Source: Trichoderma breve (Eukaryota > Ascomycota > Sordariomycetes > Hypocreales > Hypocreaceae). From it: a stretch of 64,000 nt of DNA. How positions within the stretch are numbered: position 1 is the stretch's first letter; every line of letters begins with the position of its first letter. A model generated the notes under the pieces. The model saw nothing but the letters and a program-made list of their open reading frames with translations. It was not told the DNA's origin and did not search any database. Position numbers and translations under genes: made by a program. The DNA is taken from assembly GCF_028502605.1 (NCBI RefSeq), contig NC_079232.1:2480001-2544000 (forward strand), written 5' to 3'. This document shows, piece after piece, positions 50,401 through 62,666 of this stretch.

Positions 50401-52020
50401 ATGGCTAGAATGGAAACGCAGACACAGCAGCGAATGCTGCCGAGCAAATCTGCTGGACTCACCAACATCCTCAACAGAGACGAGCGAGCCCCTTCGCACG
50501 CCGCGCCTGCTCCCCAGCTACGCGATTCTGGATTTTACTCTACCCACGAAACGTCGAGTAAGCGTATGTTGCCCTGATTGAAATTCCAGAGTGCCTCCCT
50601 CTCCTTGTTTTGCTCACCATTCGCTGAACAGATAATTCAGCAGCATCTTTTACGGTTACTGGACTCAGCCCAGCCGGATCTGGTTATTCGTCCGTTGACA
50701 AGACACCCTCCCCCGTCGCCACCAATATGATACCCCAGGCCATCGTCTCCCCAGCTGCGAGCAACATGAGCGTAGCCTCGATGGTCTCCCCCAATCCCTC
50801 CAATGTGGATCGAAGATTCGATCGACCAACTTCGCTGGACACGGCCAGCATTTCAGGGGCAACCCTAGGAGAAGGGCTTGCTGCCGTTGCAGGTAGCCGG
50901 CGTGAAAGCGTCGATAGCAGAATCAACCAGGGCTTTAGTGACATGCGTCTGGGAGGCTCTGGCTACACTAGCAACAACCAATCCTCGTCCTCTATCCAGA
51001 ACACTCTACACTCTCAACGAAACCCCAGGCCCAATTTCGAGGCTCTCGCTTCGCACCGGATTTCCAATGGATACCAGCCCAGCGTTGACCGAAACCCAGA
51101 GCCCACCAAAGTCAGCAGAACAGCTCCTACGATTACTGGTCCTACAACCGGGCTCATCGCCCGTGCAGCCGAGCCGACTAAGGGTCAGGCCTGGGCTTTC
51201 CCCGAGGAAGAAATCCAAAGAGTTGACCAGAGGGCCAGTGCCCACCTTGTTAACAACCACTCGTCCTATGATGTGTCTCGTCGCAGCAGCGTTACCGAGT
51301 CCATTGCTAGCAGCCAGTTTACTACCGAGTCGAGGCTGCCACCGGGTCAGCGCAGGCTCGACGATGGCTCCGAGTTTTCGCGCATGAACTCGTCCGAGTT
51401 CCCTCCCGTACACCACCATACCATGCAGCACAAGCAGCTGAGCGATCTTCAAGCCGAAGAGAGCAACGGTGCCACAGGTTCCCAGCCCTACAGCAGAACC
51501 CCTGAACTGCGGGTGAGCCACAAGCTGGCGGAGCGGAAGCGAAGAACCGAGATGAAGGAGCTGTTTGACCAGCTTAGAGATTTGATGCCACAGGAGCGTG
51601 GATCCAAAGCCTCCAAGTGGGAGATTCTTACCAAAGGTTCGTAATTTGCTAATATTCCCCTTCCTCTGCAAGTGACTAACAAAGCCGCTGCTAGCCATTG
51701 CCGAGCACCAGAGACAGCTTGACCACATCAGGGTCCTTCAGAATCACTATAACCAAGCGATGACTGAGAACGATCTGCTGCGGCGAGAACTGTCAGGAAT
51801 GCGAATGGAAAGCTCTCAGTATATGGGCCAGCAGCCACCGCCTCCGGGACCCGCCCCTCAAGCGGCTCCTTACTCATCCGATCCTTATGCGAATGCACCC
51901 CGGACCGAGCTGCCGCCTCTCCGGACCATCAGCAACGGCATCCCGAACGGCCCGGATTCCATGACGGGTGTTCAGTATGAAGCGCCGCGAGCCAACGGAT
52001 ATCGACAAGAACGGTACTAG
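50401..52020 (+). CDS. bHLH transcription factor
   Basis: Three exons, 50401-50563, 50632-51636 and 51695-52020, 497 residues. Acceptors are CAG and TAG. The first donor is ambiguous: GTATGT after 50563 or GTAAGC after 50557, both in the same phase, so the protein differs by two residues. The bHLH domain is near residues 360-430: basic region HKLAERKRRTEMKELFDQL, a loop with PQERGSKASKWEILTKA, and helix 2 interrupted by the last intron. A leucine-rich continuation (HIRVLQNHYNQAMTENDLL) could extend the dimer as a zipper. The Glu and Arg in ERKRR are the residues that usually read E-box CANNTG sites. The N-terminal 350 residues are Ser/Pro-rich and disordered. It resembles the fungal Esc1/SclR-like bHLH group; the target is unknown. 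Confidence 0.88.
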
Positions 52021-53964
52021 GGAACCGTGCTGGGTGGCCCCACGCCTTGCTTTGATAACACGCAGGGCAGCTAGGCCATAACGCGATACTCATCTATGCC
52101 TTCAACGCCATGATGCTCATCTACGCCTTCCATGTCCTTCACCCATACCCACATGATTGAACGAATATGCAGAGAGAGAAAACGACGACGACGTCTTTAA
52201 TACAGCCCAGTTACTCTGCGACTAGATATACCGGATGGAAACACCAACAAACCTTATTCCCCAACAGACCAATGTTTTGAAGCCTTGGCTTGAAACTGTT
52301 TGTTTTATTAGACCTTTGCTTTTGGGTTTTTTCACTTCTTCCCTTGGGTCTTAACGTCTTTCTCTCGAAGACGGTTGTATAATTGCGGCGGAGACTAGCA
52401 GCTTTTCCAAAAAGTAGTCGAACCGATCGCCCCTTCTTTGGACCAGATCTCTTGTCTTTGATCTCTGTTCCTCCATCTTTTCCTCTTTTTCTATTTTCGG
52501 TTTCTTGATTCGGTTCTCTTTTTTTTTTCTCTTTCGTTTTCATAACCACAGGACTCTTTGTGGTTTTGTCACCGGATATCTTCTGGTTGGAGGCGTTTCT
52601 TTGATTTTTTTACCTTGTGCCAAATATGGCGGCGGAAATCCAAAAGCTAATCTCAGCTGGGCTGCCAGGATGAGGGATTCGGTGGAATGGGGAGGGGAAT
52701 ATTTTCTCAAAGGACGTCCATATAAAAGGGAGAGAAACGCTTGGTTCTGAGGTGGTGGTATATACCCATTTGCTATGAAAGCTTGGGGAGGGATTTGGGA
52801 GGCATGCCGCTCGTTTAGAGTACTGGCAATGTGCATCATTGAGCTCAGATGGCGATGCGAAGGCAACTGTACAACATGTTGCTGGAGGAGCCACTGGATG
52901 TTGAATTTATGTAACGAGACGTTTTAAAACCAGTCCTTCGCAAGATGCTTTCACCTAGTCTTTCATTTCCAAACAGGGCAATCCGTGATGCTTGATGTAG
53001 TAGTGATGTGTCGCGTAAAGAGTAAAAAACTCCCGTCCCTAAAGGTATGCGTGATTGTGGCCCAACCGGTTTGATTAGACCAACGATGGCGATTCAATCA
53101 CCTGCTACAGACTCCATATCGCTGCATACCTACAGAACGTTGAGAAGTGTGGCCAAGAGAAGAAACCGTGTCATTACCGTTGTTACATGTAGCATCTCAC
53201 GTGTAATACAGCATAGCATCTCCGTGCCTGATGCCTCCATCTGCAGGCCGCGTCATGGGAGGAGGAGATTCTAGGCAGATGGCTCAAGGCCCGGTGGCGC
53301 AGAACATCAACCCGAACCGACTTTATACGGTTCCCGTGAAAAGAAAAGAGTTCCTCCGTGACTCCCTACTAACCGTCCTCAGTAAACATGCGTCAGCAAC
53401 AACCCGGGCGGCGCCCGGCACGCGCTGAGGCTGGAGCTGCGGACTTTTGGCGGAGCGGAGTTGCGGAGTTGGGCCCGGGTCCTCGGGGTCTTGCATCGCG
53501 GGTTGCTGCGTCCAGCCCGGAGTTTGTCACTGGACGCCTTCGGCCATTTTCTTAATCGCATGGTAAATGCGAAAAGCAATGGGACTGAATTAGGATTCCA
53601 ATTGGACCGAATCTCCGTGTTTAGGGTCTGTCTGAGGCCTCGTTTTAATCTCGCAGGCTGACGAAACCAGATTCGAATCGGCAGGCGGTCGAGAGTCAGT
53701 CGAGTGTGGCTGCGAACTTGGCATCCATCCATCCTTGGTCCCGGTATCTTATCATCCCACCGACGCGATTCTTTTTTACCTCCTTTCACCATCACGTAAC
53801 CCCCAAACTTATACGCCCCAGCCCTCTCTATACGATTTCATCTTTTCTGTTTCCTTTCAGTGATCCTTTGGTTTCTTCTTTTTCTCGATTACATTATCAT
53901 CTTTGCAAACCCCGCTCAATTGATCTCCGTCGCTGCTCCCCTGCAGCACAGAGACCCTTGTGCT
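52021..53964. other. Intergenic region between two regulators
   Basis: It holds the 3' region of the bHLH gene, with T/C-rich sequence at 52260-52620, and the promoter and leader of the Zn2Cys6 gene. No coding sequence was recognised. Confidence 0.55.
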
Positions 53965-55860
53965 ATGACATCGCTCGACCAGTTTGAGCAGCTTCAGCAG
54001 CACAGCTACACCTTTGCCTCTCCGCCTCCGTCGACGATGGACTCCTTCACTGGCGACACCAGCCCGCTGAGCAGTCTCGGCTCTGGCCTACGCAAGCTAG
54101 ACCGCATCGGCGGCGATGGCGGCGCGGCGTCGCGGCAGAAGAGCTGCAATGCCTGTGTTAGAGGCAAGCGGCGCTGCGACAAGCGAACTCCACGATGCAC
54201 CCGGTGTGCGACAAAGGGCCTGGACTGCGTCTATCAGCGTCAGCCTCCTCCTATTGCTCAGCAGCAACAGTCACAACAGCAACAGTCACAACAACAGCAA
54301 CAATCACAGCAACAGTCCCAGCCGCAGTCGCAAAACCTCCTACACCATCAACATCAACACCAATCACCACCCATCACCTCAAACTCTGCAACGGCATCGT
54401 CGTCTTGTGCTTCCGCCGTCGAGGGCAGCTGCACTACACCCGACATGCCCCCCGAATTCGACATGAGCTTCGATATTGAGAGCCTCGGCACTGCAACCGG
54501 TACAAACACGAGTCCCGAGAGTCTCCAGCAGCAGGACGTGGGGTTGGGGCTCGGCGGCGAGTCTCAGCATCACCAGCATGCCGATCTAGGCTTCTCCATC
54601 GTCGATTTGATGAATGCGAGCGCCGGCACGGGCCCTGGCAGCTTGTGGGATCTGACCGGCTTTGGAGACGGCACCAGCAAGATGGACCTTCCGCCGGTTC
54701 CCGTCATCCCGCCGTTACAGACGCAGCAGCAACCGGGCCAGTCGCAGCAACAGCAACAACAGCAGCCGCAACAACCCGTTAGAGATCTTTCTATTCTGCA
54801 GCACGAGGACCAGTGCATCATGGCCGACGTTCTCCAGGTGCACGATCCCCGCAGCAAGATTGGCTTCATTGTCCAGAGTATATCAGAGATGTACACGAGC
54901 TTCACGCAGCGCCGCGAGGCTCCCTTCATGCACCCCCGCCTGTGGATGTCACAGCTACCCAAAACCATCATCACAACATTTGCCGCTACCTCGGCGTATT
55001 CGGCACGTACTGCGCAGACCAAGGGATGGGCGCTCAAGGTGCTGCTAGATGCAGTGCGCGAGGTCCATCGGGATGGTGAGAGGGCGACTACACACGCCGA
55101 CCGCCTGGCCAGAGTGCAAGCCCTTTTGCTGCTCAACTCGATGCGCATCTTTGACGGGGATGTGAGCATGAGGGCGGCAGCCGAGAGAGAGATGAGCGTC
55201 ATGCTGGCGTGGGTAAAGGATCTAGTTGTGGTCAAGAATGAGCTGGAGGAGGGCTTGCCAGCATCAACTCTTATCTCGAGAGATAGGCCGCCAAAGAGCT
55301 GGGAGGTGAGTTGCATCTACGCCATTCTCTTTACATCTTCTTGATTTGATTTCACAAGCTAACTTGTTTTGTTTTACTCTCCAGAGCTGGATTATGCTGG
55401 AAAGCACTAGGCGCACCATTATGATTGCTTATGCAGTCATGTGTCTCGTTTTCGTCTTGAAATCTGAAGAAGGTACGTATTCACAGCAAGTCTCACAGAT
55501 GAGCCTGGCAGTTAACGGTTGCGATGAACCAGCCCCCAACGACTGCTGGGAAGACGGGCATAGCTTCACGAGCTCGCGGCACCTCTGGGAGGCCACATCG
55601 TCGGTTGAATTTTTCAAGGCCTGGCGTGAGAAGCCGCAGTATTGCATCACCGATCTTAGTTTCAAGGAGTTCTGGATGTATGCGAGACCGGACGACATGG
55701 ATGAGTTTACGAGGCTGATGCTGACCACGTGAGTTGCCGCATATTCCATATCCCCCTTGATGTTGAATTATGAGCTGGTTCTAACCGGTGTTGTAGGCAA
55801 GTTGGCGTGGATGCCATTGAGCACTTTCTTTCAGGCGACACGAGCATTCCGGTTGAGTGA
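53965..55860 (+). CDS. Zn2Cys6 transcription factor with polyglutamine linker
   Basis: Three exons, 53965-55305, 55385-55728 and 55797-55860, 582 residues. Donors are both GTGAGT; acceptors are CAG and TAG. The open frame extends 35 codons upstream, but ATG 53965 (MTSLDQFEQL) is preferred because the upstream extension is hydrophobic and unlike a regulator. The zinc cluster is C61-x2-C64-x6-C71-x6-C78-x2-C81-x6-C88 (CNACVRGKRRC, then DKRTPRCTRC). It is followed by long glutamine tracts (about residues 97-120 and 252-272). The C-terminal half has conserved-looking segments such as FIVQSISEMYTSF, APFMHPRLWMSQLP and ESTRRTIMIAYAV, as in many fungal C6 regulators with a cryptic middle domain. There is no adjacent metabolic cluster, so the target is unknown. 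Confidence 0.85.
54254..54345 (+). repeat. CAG/CAA-rich tract encoding glutamines
   Basis: Mixed CAA, CAG and TCA/TCC codons encode repeated Gln with Ser in the Zn2Cys6 protein. The mixed codons suggest an older, less slippage-prone tract. Confidence 0.8.
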
Positions 55861-56852
55861 CGAAGCAGTCGAATACGAAGTCAAACTTGACGTCTTCTGA
55901 GACCATGACATGTTGAAAGAAGAAACGGCAATTCGCAATTAAACAAAGTATTGTAACAACAAAATCTCCCATCTATCGCGGAATATCAAACTATCAAAGG
56001 CACTGGAGCGTACGGCATTGGACACGCAAAGTCGACCAAACGCAAACATCGGGGACACGGTACGGGGGCGTTGGGTAGAGATCCAGGAACAGGCTTTCTC
56101 TTTGGATTTAACGGGTTAATATTTTTCTTTATTTTTCATCAGGGGGGTTCATATGAAGGCAGGTTAAATTGGCACCAGATACAAAGGCCTTGCATTGTTT
56201 TCTCTTTTCTCTTTGTCTATCTTATTGCTTGGAATAGAGTCGCGGCGCTGGATAACGCATGCGTGCTTTTTTTAGGGGGACACACTCAACGGCTATGAAA
56301 TCTCGGGGAAACATTCGGATTTTCTTTTCCATTTCACACTACAATGCTTGCAAGCATTAGCATTGGAGGAGAGACACATGGTTGGTGGGCTCCATGTGTA
56401 AGAAATAAGGACAAAAAAACAAGATGCACGACAACATTTCGTCTCGCTTAAGTTTTTTTCTTTGCGGTGGCATGTCATATGTACGAAAGTGACTTGATTA
56501 TACTGCATGTGAAATTTTTTGATTAACGTCATAAAGAGTCGCTTTCTCTCTTTCTCTTCTTTTGGTGATTTCGTCGCCGACTAACAAAACAGTGAAAAGG
56601 TTCGAGGATAATGTTGAATACATTTGATATATAGGTCAGGGAAAAGAAAAGAAAAGAAAAAACGAAACCAGATATAAAGAACCAGAGAGAACCATCGAAC
56701 ATAAGAAGAAGAAGAATAAACGCCGTGACCGTTTTCGCATTTCATTTCCATCATATTTATTTTTAGGGATGGCACCCACGCAACATGCAATGCACGCTGT
56801 CGCTGCAAAGATCCCCAGGCAACCAGACATACAAGTTCCCATGGAATTCTTT
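55861..56852. other. Convergent intergenic region
   Basis: These are presumed 3' regions of the Zn2Cys6 gene (+) and the 107-residue gene (-). No coding sequence was recognised. Confidence 0.6.
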
Positions 56853-57176
56853 TTAAATCTTGCCCGGCCTCATCATGGGCTCGCCCACCATCCCTCCCAG
56901 CGGAGCGTGGTTGAGCGTGGGCTTGCCATCCTTTGCGTCCTGCCTCGCGGTGGGCGGGCTGCCCATGTCGTGGACCATGTCGCGGGCCTTTTGGCGCAGG
57001 CCGCGCTTGATTTTGCGCTCGTGGACGCTGCCGTCGAGCAGTAGAGGCTGGCCTTCCTTGTCCTTGTAAGTGGTGTAGGCGGTTGAGGCGGACGAGAGGG
57101 AGGATGTTTCGGAGCTGGTGGAGGGACGGCGGAGGGCGGAGGAGGAGGTGGTGGTGGAAGAGGGTGCGTCAGACAT
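56853..57176 (-). CDS. Small conserved-looking protein of unknown function
   Basis: One exon, 107 residues. The open frame extends upstream, but ATG 57176 begins a run with the composition of a real protein (MSDAPSSTTTSSSALRRPST), whereas the upstream 65 codons look non-coding. It has a Ser/Thr-rich N terminus, then a charged centre with YKDKEGQPLLLDGSVHERKI and KRGLRQKARDMVHDMG, and a C terminus ending MVGEPMMRPGKI. No signal peptide, membrane helix or catalytic motif is seen. The centre reads like a short conserved helix segment found in uncharacterised fungal proteins, but I cannot name the family. Confidence 0.7.
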   Translation of the reverse strand: MSDAPSSTTTSSSALRRPSTSSETSSLSSASTAYTTYKDKEGQPLLLDGSVHERKIKRGLRQKARDMVHDMGSPPTARQDAKDGKPTLNHAPLGGMVGEPMMRPGKI

Positions 57177-59538
57177 TCTTTCTTGAGGATGTCTTTTTTG
57201 TGAATGTAACGTATGGATGGGGGAGGCGAATGAAGACCCTCGAAAAGAGAGGTGTGCCTGGTGATAATGGTCTTTTTGCTTGGACCAGTTGCAGTTCTGG
57301 TAGCCCAATTGACGCAAGGTTGCAGCTTGATGATGCGACTCGGTTGAGAGCGGCCGGGTCGGTGTGTCCACCGTCTCTTGACCGAGGGTAACAGAGTCCG
57401 GTATAGTGTCGAGGAAAAGTTGTCGAGGAGCTGAGAGTGACCACTTGAGGCAGCACTAATAAATTAGGAGGGTCCTTTTTTTGGGTGGTATTTTTATTTG
57501 TCTCTATGGATGAACGGACAAACTCCTCAGGCGGGCAAGACAGAAAGGCCAATGGGTGATGGGTGATGGGGAAAAAGATGAAGGAAACAAAACAGGCTGT
57601 CTGCGGTAGTGGGAAATGGGCTTTGGATTGGGATTGGACTGGACTGAAGGAATTGTAAGAGAGAGAAAAGAGCGAAAAGCGTGAGGGGGTGGCGCGCCCA
57701 GGCTCTTCTTATTCTGCTGCAAAATCCCCAACCTTGCTTGCTTGACGCTGGACTGGGCTGGCTAACGAATCCAAGAGCAGGCAAGGCAAGGCAGCCCAGC
57801 GCCGGGCTAGAAAAGGGCGAAGATAATAGCACCAGATAACCTAATACTGTACCCGGAGTTGTTTTTGTACGTACATACATTTGTAGGCTCAGCTTTGCGG
57901 GTTGATGGTGTGGTCACTTGCGGTCTCGAATCCCAGTCTGTTGCTGGGTCCTGGTTTGGGCATGGCATGGCAGCGGCTTACCGGGATCCATCCCCACGCT
58001 TTTGTTTTCTGTGCTTTCTCCATTTTCTCCCCAGTTTCTGTGAGCATGGACTGCTTGTTCTCACTCGCTCACTCACTCACACCTCTCTCACACGCGGGCT
58101 CACACACGCATATGCTTGTACAGTATTAGCGGATCAACACTAGTACGGATATTCGTAGCGAGCAGAAGCAGAGCGTGGACAAGCGCTGATTCTGCACGCT
58201 AACCCACCTCTGCCGTCTGCTATCTATTTGACTGATGGGCTCCAGTTGATTCCTTCTCACGTGTTTCTGCTGGTTCGTCTTGTTTTGGTGATTCGTATTC
58301 TGGATGACCTGTATTGAGTGTCACCATGAAGACATTTCCATGGATGCCTACACAGCAGCTGTACAACAGGCCTTGAGCGAACCTGAACCTGAACCTCCAT
58401 GGGCCTAAACGTCCCCCCCTTCCAGCCCGTTGATAACCCCAAACGCCATCCAGCCATTCACGCGCCTCCAACATGAAGTGCTGCAGCACCAATCCCTGCA
58501 TTTAGTGGGGGAATAATGCCAGTACCGCTGCTGATAACAGATAGTGCAGGCGGGGCTAGAACGAGCGAACAGCGCTGGCTTTGCACAATCGTGGCTTTTT
58601 TTTTTTTTTTTTTTTTGGGCGAGGGCCTGTTCTGGGTAAATTGATTGCGGTAAAGGTGCAAGTATGTAAGAGAAATCAATGGTCAGCGCGTGTTGCCCGA
58701 GGGAGGGGGGAGAGAAGCCGGGAAGTGAAAGAAAGGAAACAAGAGAACAGGAACAGTAGAAGGAAGGATGACGATAGGGATTGCGCGATTTACAAATGGG
58801 TTCAATGACATGTTTGATTTGATCAGGGCGAGGGCATGCTGATGCTTGCCTGCATGTTGCCTTGAATCTTTTCGCTTTCCAATCCCATATTAACCGCCAT
58901 GATGCTTCGCTAGCAGATGCAAGATAGTACGCTACTGTATCTCGAGCTTGTACTTGGGAGATACGAACCAGGCACACTTCGCTTTTCATCGTCTTTATTT
59001 TCCCCAACATTTGATTCCGTCCTGCGGATTTATGCGCTCAGGATGATCAATAAGCATTTTTGATTAAAAGCTGCCGGATATTACAGGTTTTCGAATTGAA
59101 AGTAGCTGCATGCTGTGCTTCACTGGGCCTCACATCTCGTTCCCCCCTCCACTATCTTTCTCTCTCTAGACAAGCATTTATTTCAAAGCCTTCAATTCCC
59201 ATTCCCTGCCATCCCATACTAGATATACCGAGATAACTAAATATTACCTGTGCCTCCTACCTACAGTACGAGGTAAGGTACTTGTAATAGGGCCAGAAAA
59301 AAACGCCAAAACTCCATTCATGCGTCCTTGCACTTGGCATCTGCACACCAGCCATTCAAAAACCATCAGCCCCTGATGCCCACACACCCCCAAGAGAATC
59401 AATACATTAGCCGCGAGCCACAGATCTCACAAAAACCTTGGCCCGAGCGAGAAAAGGCCAAGGACGAGTACAGGTACAGGTAGAAGAAGAAAAAAACAGG
59501 ACAAAAGGGGATCGGCCCTCTCTGATTACACATCATTC
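57177..59538. other. 2.4-kb intergenic region
   Basis: It contains the upstream region of the 107-residue gene and the 3' side of the glutaredoxin gene, plus a run of 21 T at 58596-58616. The 201-codon open frame at 58405-59010 (-) runs through the T-tract as polylysine and is not considered real. Confidence 0.55.
58596..58616 (+). repeat. Poly-T tract of 21
   Basis: An uninterrupted T run in non-coding sequence and the longest homopolymer in the window. Confidence 0.9.
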
Positions 59539-60455
59539 TTACTGATGCTCGCCCTTGGTGAAGCGCGGGCTAATCTCTATGCGAGCCTGGCCCAGATCGC
59601 GAACCTTGCCAACCAGCTTGTCCTCGTTGTCTAGCGCAACAATGTCGTCGGAGCCGCCAATGCTCACTCCGTTGATCAGGATGTTGGGCACGGTTCTGCG
59701 TCCCGTCTTCTTCAGGAGATAGTCTTGGAGATGGGGACCGAGCGGGTGCTCATCCAGCTCCACGACAAAGGGCTCCGGAGTGATGCTGTATTTCTCCAGG
59801 AGAATTCCCTTGGCGCGCTTCGAATAAGGGCAGTAGCTCTTGGAGAAGATGATGACTGTGGGGGTTCGCACACGTATGAGTTAGCCAAAATGAGAGTAGC
59901 CACATAGGGGGAGAACCTATTCGCGACAAGCTTACCAGGTGACTTCTTCAAGATGCTGTTGATCTCGACTTCGGCCTCGTGCTCTTCCTTTGTCTCTTCT
60001 TTCGTCACGTCCGTCTTGACTCTGTCCCCTACATCACCACCACCGCCGACTTTGACCTGGCCCTTCTTCGCCTGTCCTTCGGCCGAGCTGCCCACGCCCA
60101 CGATCCTGCTGGGAATATCCGGCTTCGGGCTCTTCTCGTTGGCCTTGTCCTTTGCCTCCTGCGCAACGGCCTGCAGCCGCTCCTGCAGCTCCTGCGAAGC
60201 TACCTTGTCGTCGTCGTCAATGTCGCCGTCGCCGTCCTTGTCGGCGGGTATGTGCCCCGCCTTCTGGCCCGTCTGGGAATTGATGACTGCCTGCCCACGC
60301 GCCGTCCCTCGCTCCATGGCCTCTTTTGTTTTCTCGTAGAAGCCCTTGAGGGCGGCGTCGGCTTCCGGCTCCATGCCCGAGCTGTAGAATAGCATGACGA
60401 CGACGGTAATGACGACCGCCACCATCAGGAGGCGCATTCGTCGCGGCGAAGGCAT
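59539..60455 (-). CDS. Membrane-anchored monothiol glutaredoxin (Grx6/7 type)
   Basis: Two exons, 60455-59936 and 59855-59539, 278 residues; donor GTAAGC, acceptor CAG, joining KSP to VIIFSKSYCPYSK. Residues about 8-24 are a hydrophobic anchor after MPSPRRMR, giving a type II protein facing the ER/Golgi lumen. A charged linker of about 140 residues follows, containing an EF-hand-like loop at 72-83 (DKDGDGDIDDDD). The glutaredoxin domain occupies residues about 172-278: active site CPYS at 182-185, then the glutathione-binding TVPN and GGSDD motifs. In yeast, Grx6 and Grx7 are the early-secretory-pathway glutaredoxins and use a single active-site cysteine. The CPYS site with Ser in place of the second Cys fits Grx7. 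Redox control of secretory thiols is the expected role. Confidence 0.92.
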
Positions 60456-61254
60456 CTTGGCGAGGTTTTGTGTAAGTGTTGACGCGCGCGCGCTCTTCTG
60501 TGGTACGAGGGCGAGGAGAGCGCTAGAACGAAGAGCTGGACGGATGGCAAGCTCTAGAGTAGCATTCGGAGGAGGATCCGTCTAGTCGCAAGGCAAGCTC
60601 GGTCGTCAAGGAAGAGTAGCGCGAATGAGCTTCTTCGTATGGAGCTGCGACGACGAAAAAGGGAGGGAGATTTGACGCTGGATTGACGTCGCAATGGCCT
60701 AGAGATAGTTGTGTCTATTTCGTAAGAGCTGCTTCCAGCTCGTGACACAAAGCCTTTGTTTTTTTCTTAAACTCCGCAAGAAGCTTCAAAGAAAGGAGAA
60801 CGCGTGACCTAATTGATCAATAACGGGGACCCATTCAATTCATTGGAGCGCATGCTGTGCCACGGATTGCGAGAAAGGGCTGGGCCGTGCGATGTTTTGC
60901 GTCGGCAACTGTCTTCACGACCTGCGAAAAGTACGAGGAGGATTTCTAATAGGCGTGCGGCCCTGGCGCTATGCGGGAATGCTGCGGTGCTGCATTAGGT
61001 AACCGGCACAGTGTGAAGTTCAATGGTTCGTTCGACAATTATTTTGCCACATGCAGCTCCCGTTGTAAGGTGTACATTCTGTAAATGAGAGAGGGTTGAT
61101 CCCTTATTAATAATCCTTGATGGTATATATTCTATCTTGTGTGTGTAAAATGATAAAACATTAAAACGCCTGTGCAATTCCCTTGAATGTCATTGATAGG
61201 TATCTCATAATTCCATGAAGCGGCGTGAATTCCAAAGTGCATCTAGTCCCTCCA
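60456..61254. other. Upstream region of glutaredoxin gene
   Basis: It holds the glutaredoxin promoter and the 3' side of the next minus-strand gene. It is GC-rich close to the start codon. No coding sequence was recognised. Confidence 0.55.
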
Positions 61255-61539
61255 TTAAGATGCCGACAGCTCGTCATGAAAGCTTTCTAGCAAGGGTTCC
61301 TCTTCTGAGTCGGCGTCCGTGTAAAGCAGGCCTTCTTCAAGCCGGCTCTCCGACCAGCTCCCTGGACTCTGCACTGGCTCGTCCATCTTGACATTGATAG
61401 GTCGAGAGAGGCGAAGGCTGTGGACACGCATGTGGAGATGCTCGTGTCTCTTGAAATGATGGGACCCAGTTGGCATGGCGTAGACGCCAAATATTGAGCA
61501 AAATAAGAGGTAGAAGAAGACGAGGATTAGTGACAGCAT
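61255..61539 (-). CDS. Small secreted or ER protein, unknown
   Basis: One exon, 94 residues. ATG 61539 is chosen over the ATT-initiated extension because it is preceded by AACAAA and directly starts a strong hydrophobic segment (MLSLILVFFYLLFCSIFGVYA), with a plausible signal-peptidase site after residue 21. The mature part is charged, with His/Arg-rich HHFKRHEHLHMRVHSLRLSR and an acidic end (DADSEEEPLLESFHDE). It contains one Lys-Arg site and no cysteines after the leader. No family is recognised. It lies divergently from SIL1. It could be a secreted peptide precursor, an ER-membrane micro-protein, or a chance frame; signal-peptide quality is the main support. Confidence 0.5.
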   Translation of the reverse strand: MLSLILVFFYLLFCSIFGVYAMPTGSHHFKRHEHLHMRVHSLRLSRPINVKMDEPVQSPGSWSESRLEEGLLYTDADSEEEPLLESFHDELSAS

Positions 61540-62666
61540 TTTGTTTTTGAATAGAGAGATGCCCCCTGGTGTTATTTGCAATCCTAATCAGAGGAAAAGA
61601 AGTTTAGTAATGCAGGGAGATGCATTGCAAGGAATAGAATATCTGCAAGCCTCCCAAGCGAAAAGCTTTGGTTTATATCCCGCCTGTCGTGGTGCTGGCC
61701 CAGCCTCTTTTGTGAATTTTGTTAATGAACTAGTGACGCATCCGACTAACATCGCAAACAGCTATGCTACGGCTTGTGTTCTGAATTCAGGTTTGGCATT
61801 GAGCAGATGCTCAGAATCTGAGACACGGGGCCATTCCAGAAGATGGTCGAACATGCACAGACGGGGCAAGAAAACGTGCGCTGACACAAATAAAACATGG
61901 GAATACAAGATAAAATAAAAGCTTAAATACGTATTCATGTAGTTAAACTATGTCAATCATATGTTTAAGAATAGATTACCGACATCTCTTGGTCATGGGT
62001 GGGCATCTGGAGGCTCATGCCCAGCCCCATTGAGCTGAACTGTATACTTTCCGAAAGCGTAACATGGCACCACACATCGAGAAAAGTCCACTGAGCAGAT
62101 AATAAATAGTAATTTCTTCATTTCAATTCTTCTTCATCACACATAATAAAAATATCTGTGACATAACAAGGCAAAAGAAATCGCTACAATGACAAACGCC
62201 CAATTCTGCTGCTGTAATTCAGTGGCAAAATGCTGCTTCTTCGGGTTTCCATGTTGGCTGCTGAGTCATCCTCTCCGCCAATCAGGCATCGCCAAGATTC
62301 AGAAGCCAGATTTCGCCTCCAGCAGTGACACTTTTGCGGTTCGTCTTACAACTTTTTTTAGGTCCACCTAGTTCCATGTTCTTAGGTGTCCTTTTCATCG
62401 AGTTGACTCATTTAAAGACTTTTCATTCACTCTTTTTATGATGAGATTGTAATTTGTCTTTTAAACAAGTCGTTGTTGTATATTTATCGAAGCATTTCGC
62501 TGGTAACGTTGTTGCTCGTACGATATTGTGCCGTTCCCACTCATCAGCTTGGGGGGATTATACAAAGTACAAACTATTGGATAGCATATCCGGATACGCA
62601 ATTACACTCTCTGAGTGGACTCAGCCTTTTCATTCATTCACCCACTCTTTTCTCTCTCAAAGCACA
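61540..62666. other. Divergent intergenic region upstream of SIL1
   Basis: It separates the small secreted-protein gene (-) from SIL1 (+). Short open frames at 61541-61918 and 62189-62371 lack features. It presumably holds both promoters. Confidence 0.55.

Noticed and set aside
58405..59010. 201-codon minus-strand ORF
   Set aside because: It reads through the T21 tract as polylysine and mixes unrelated composition on either side; probably chance.
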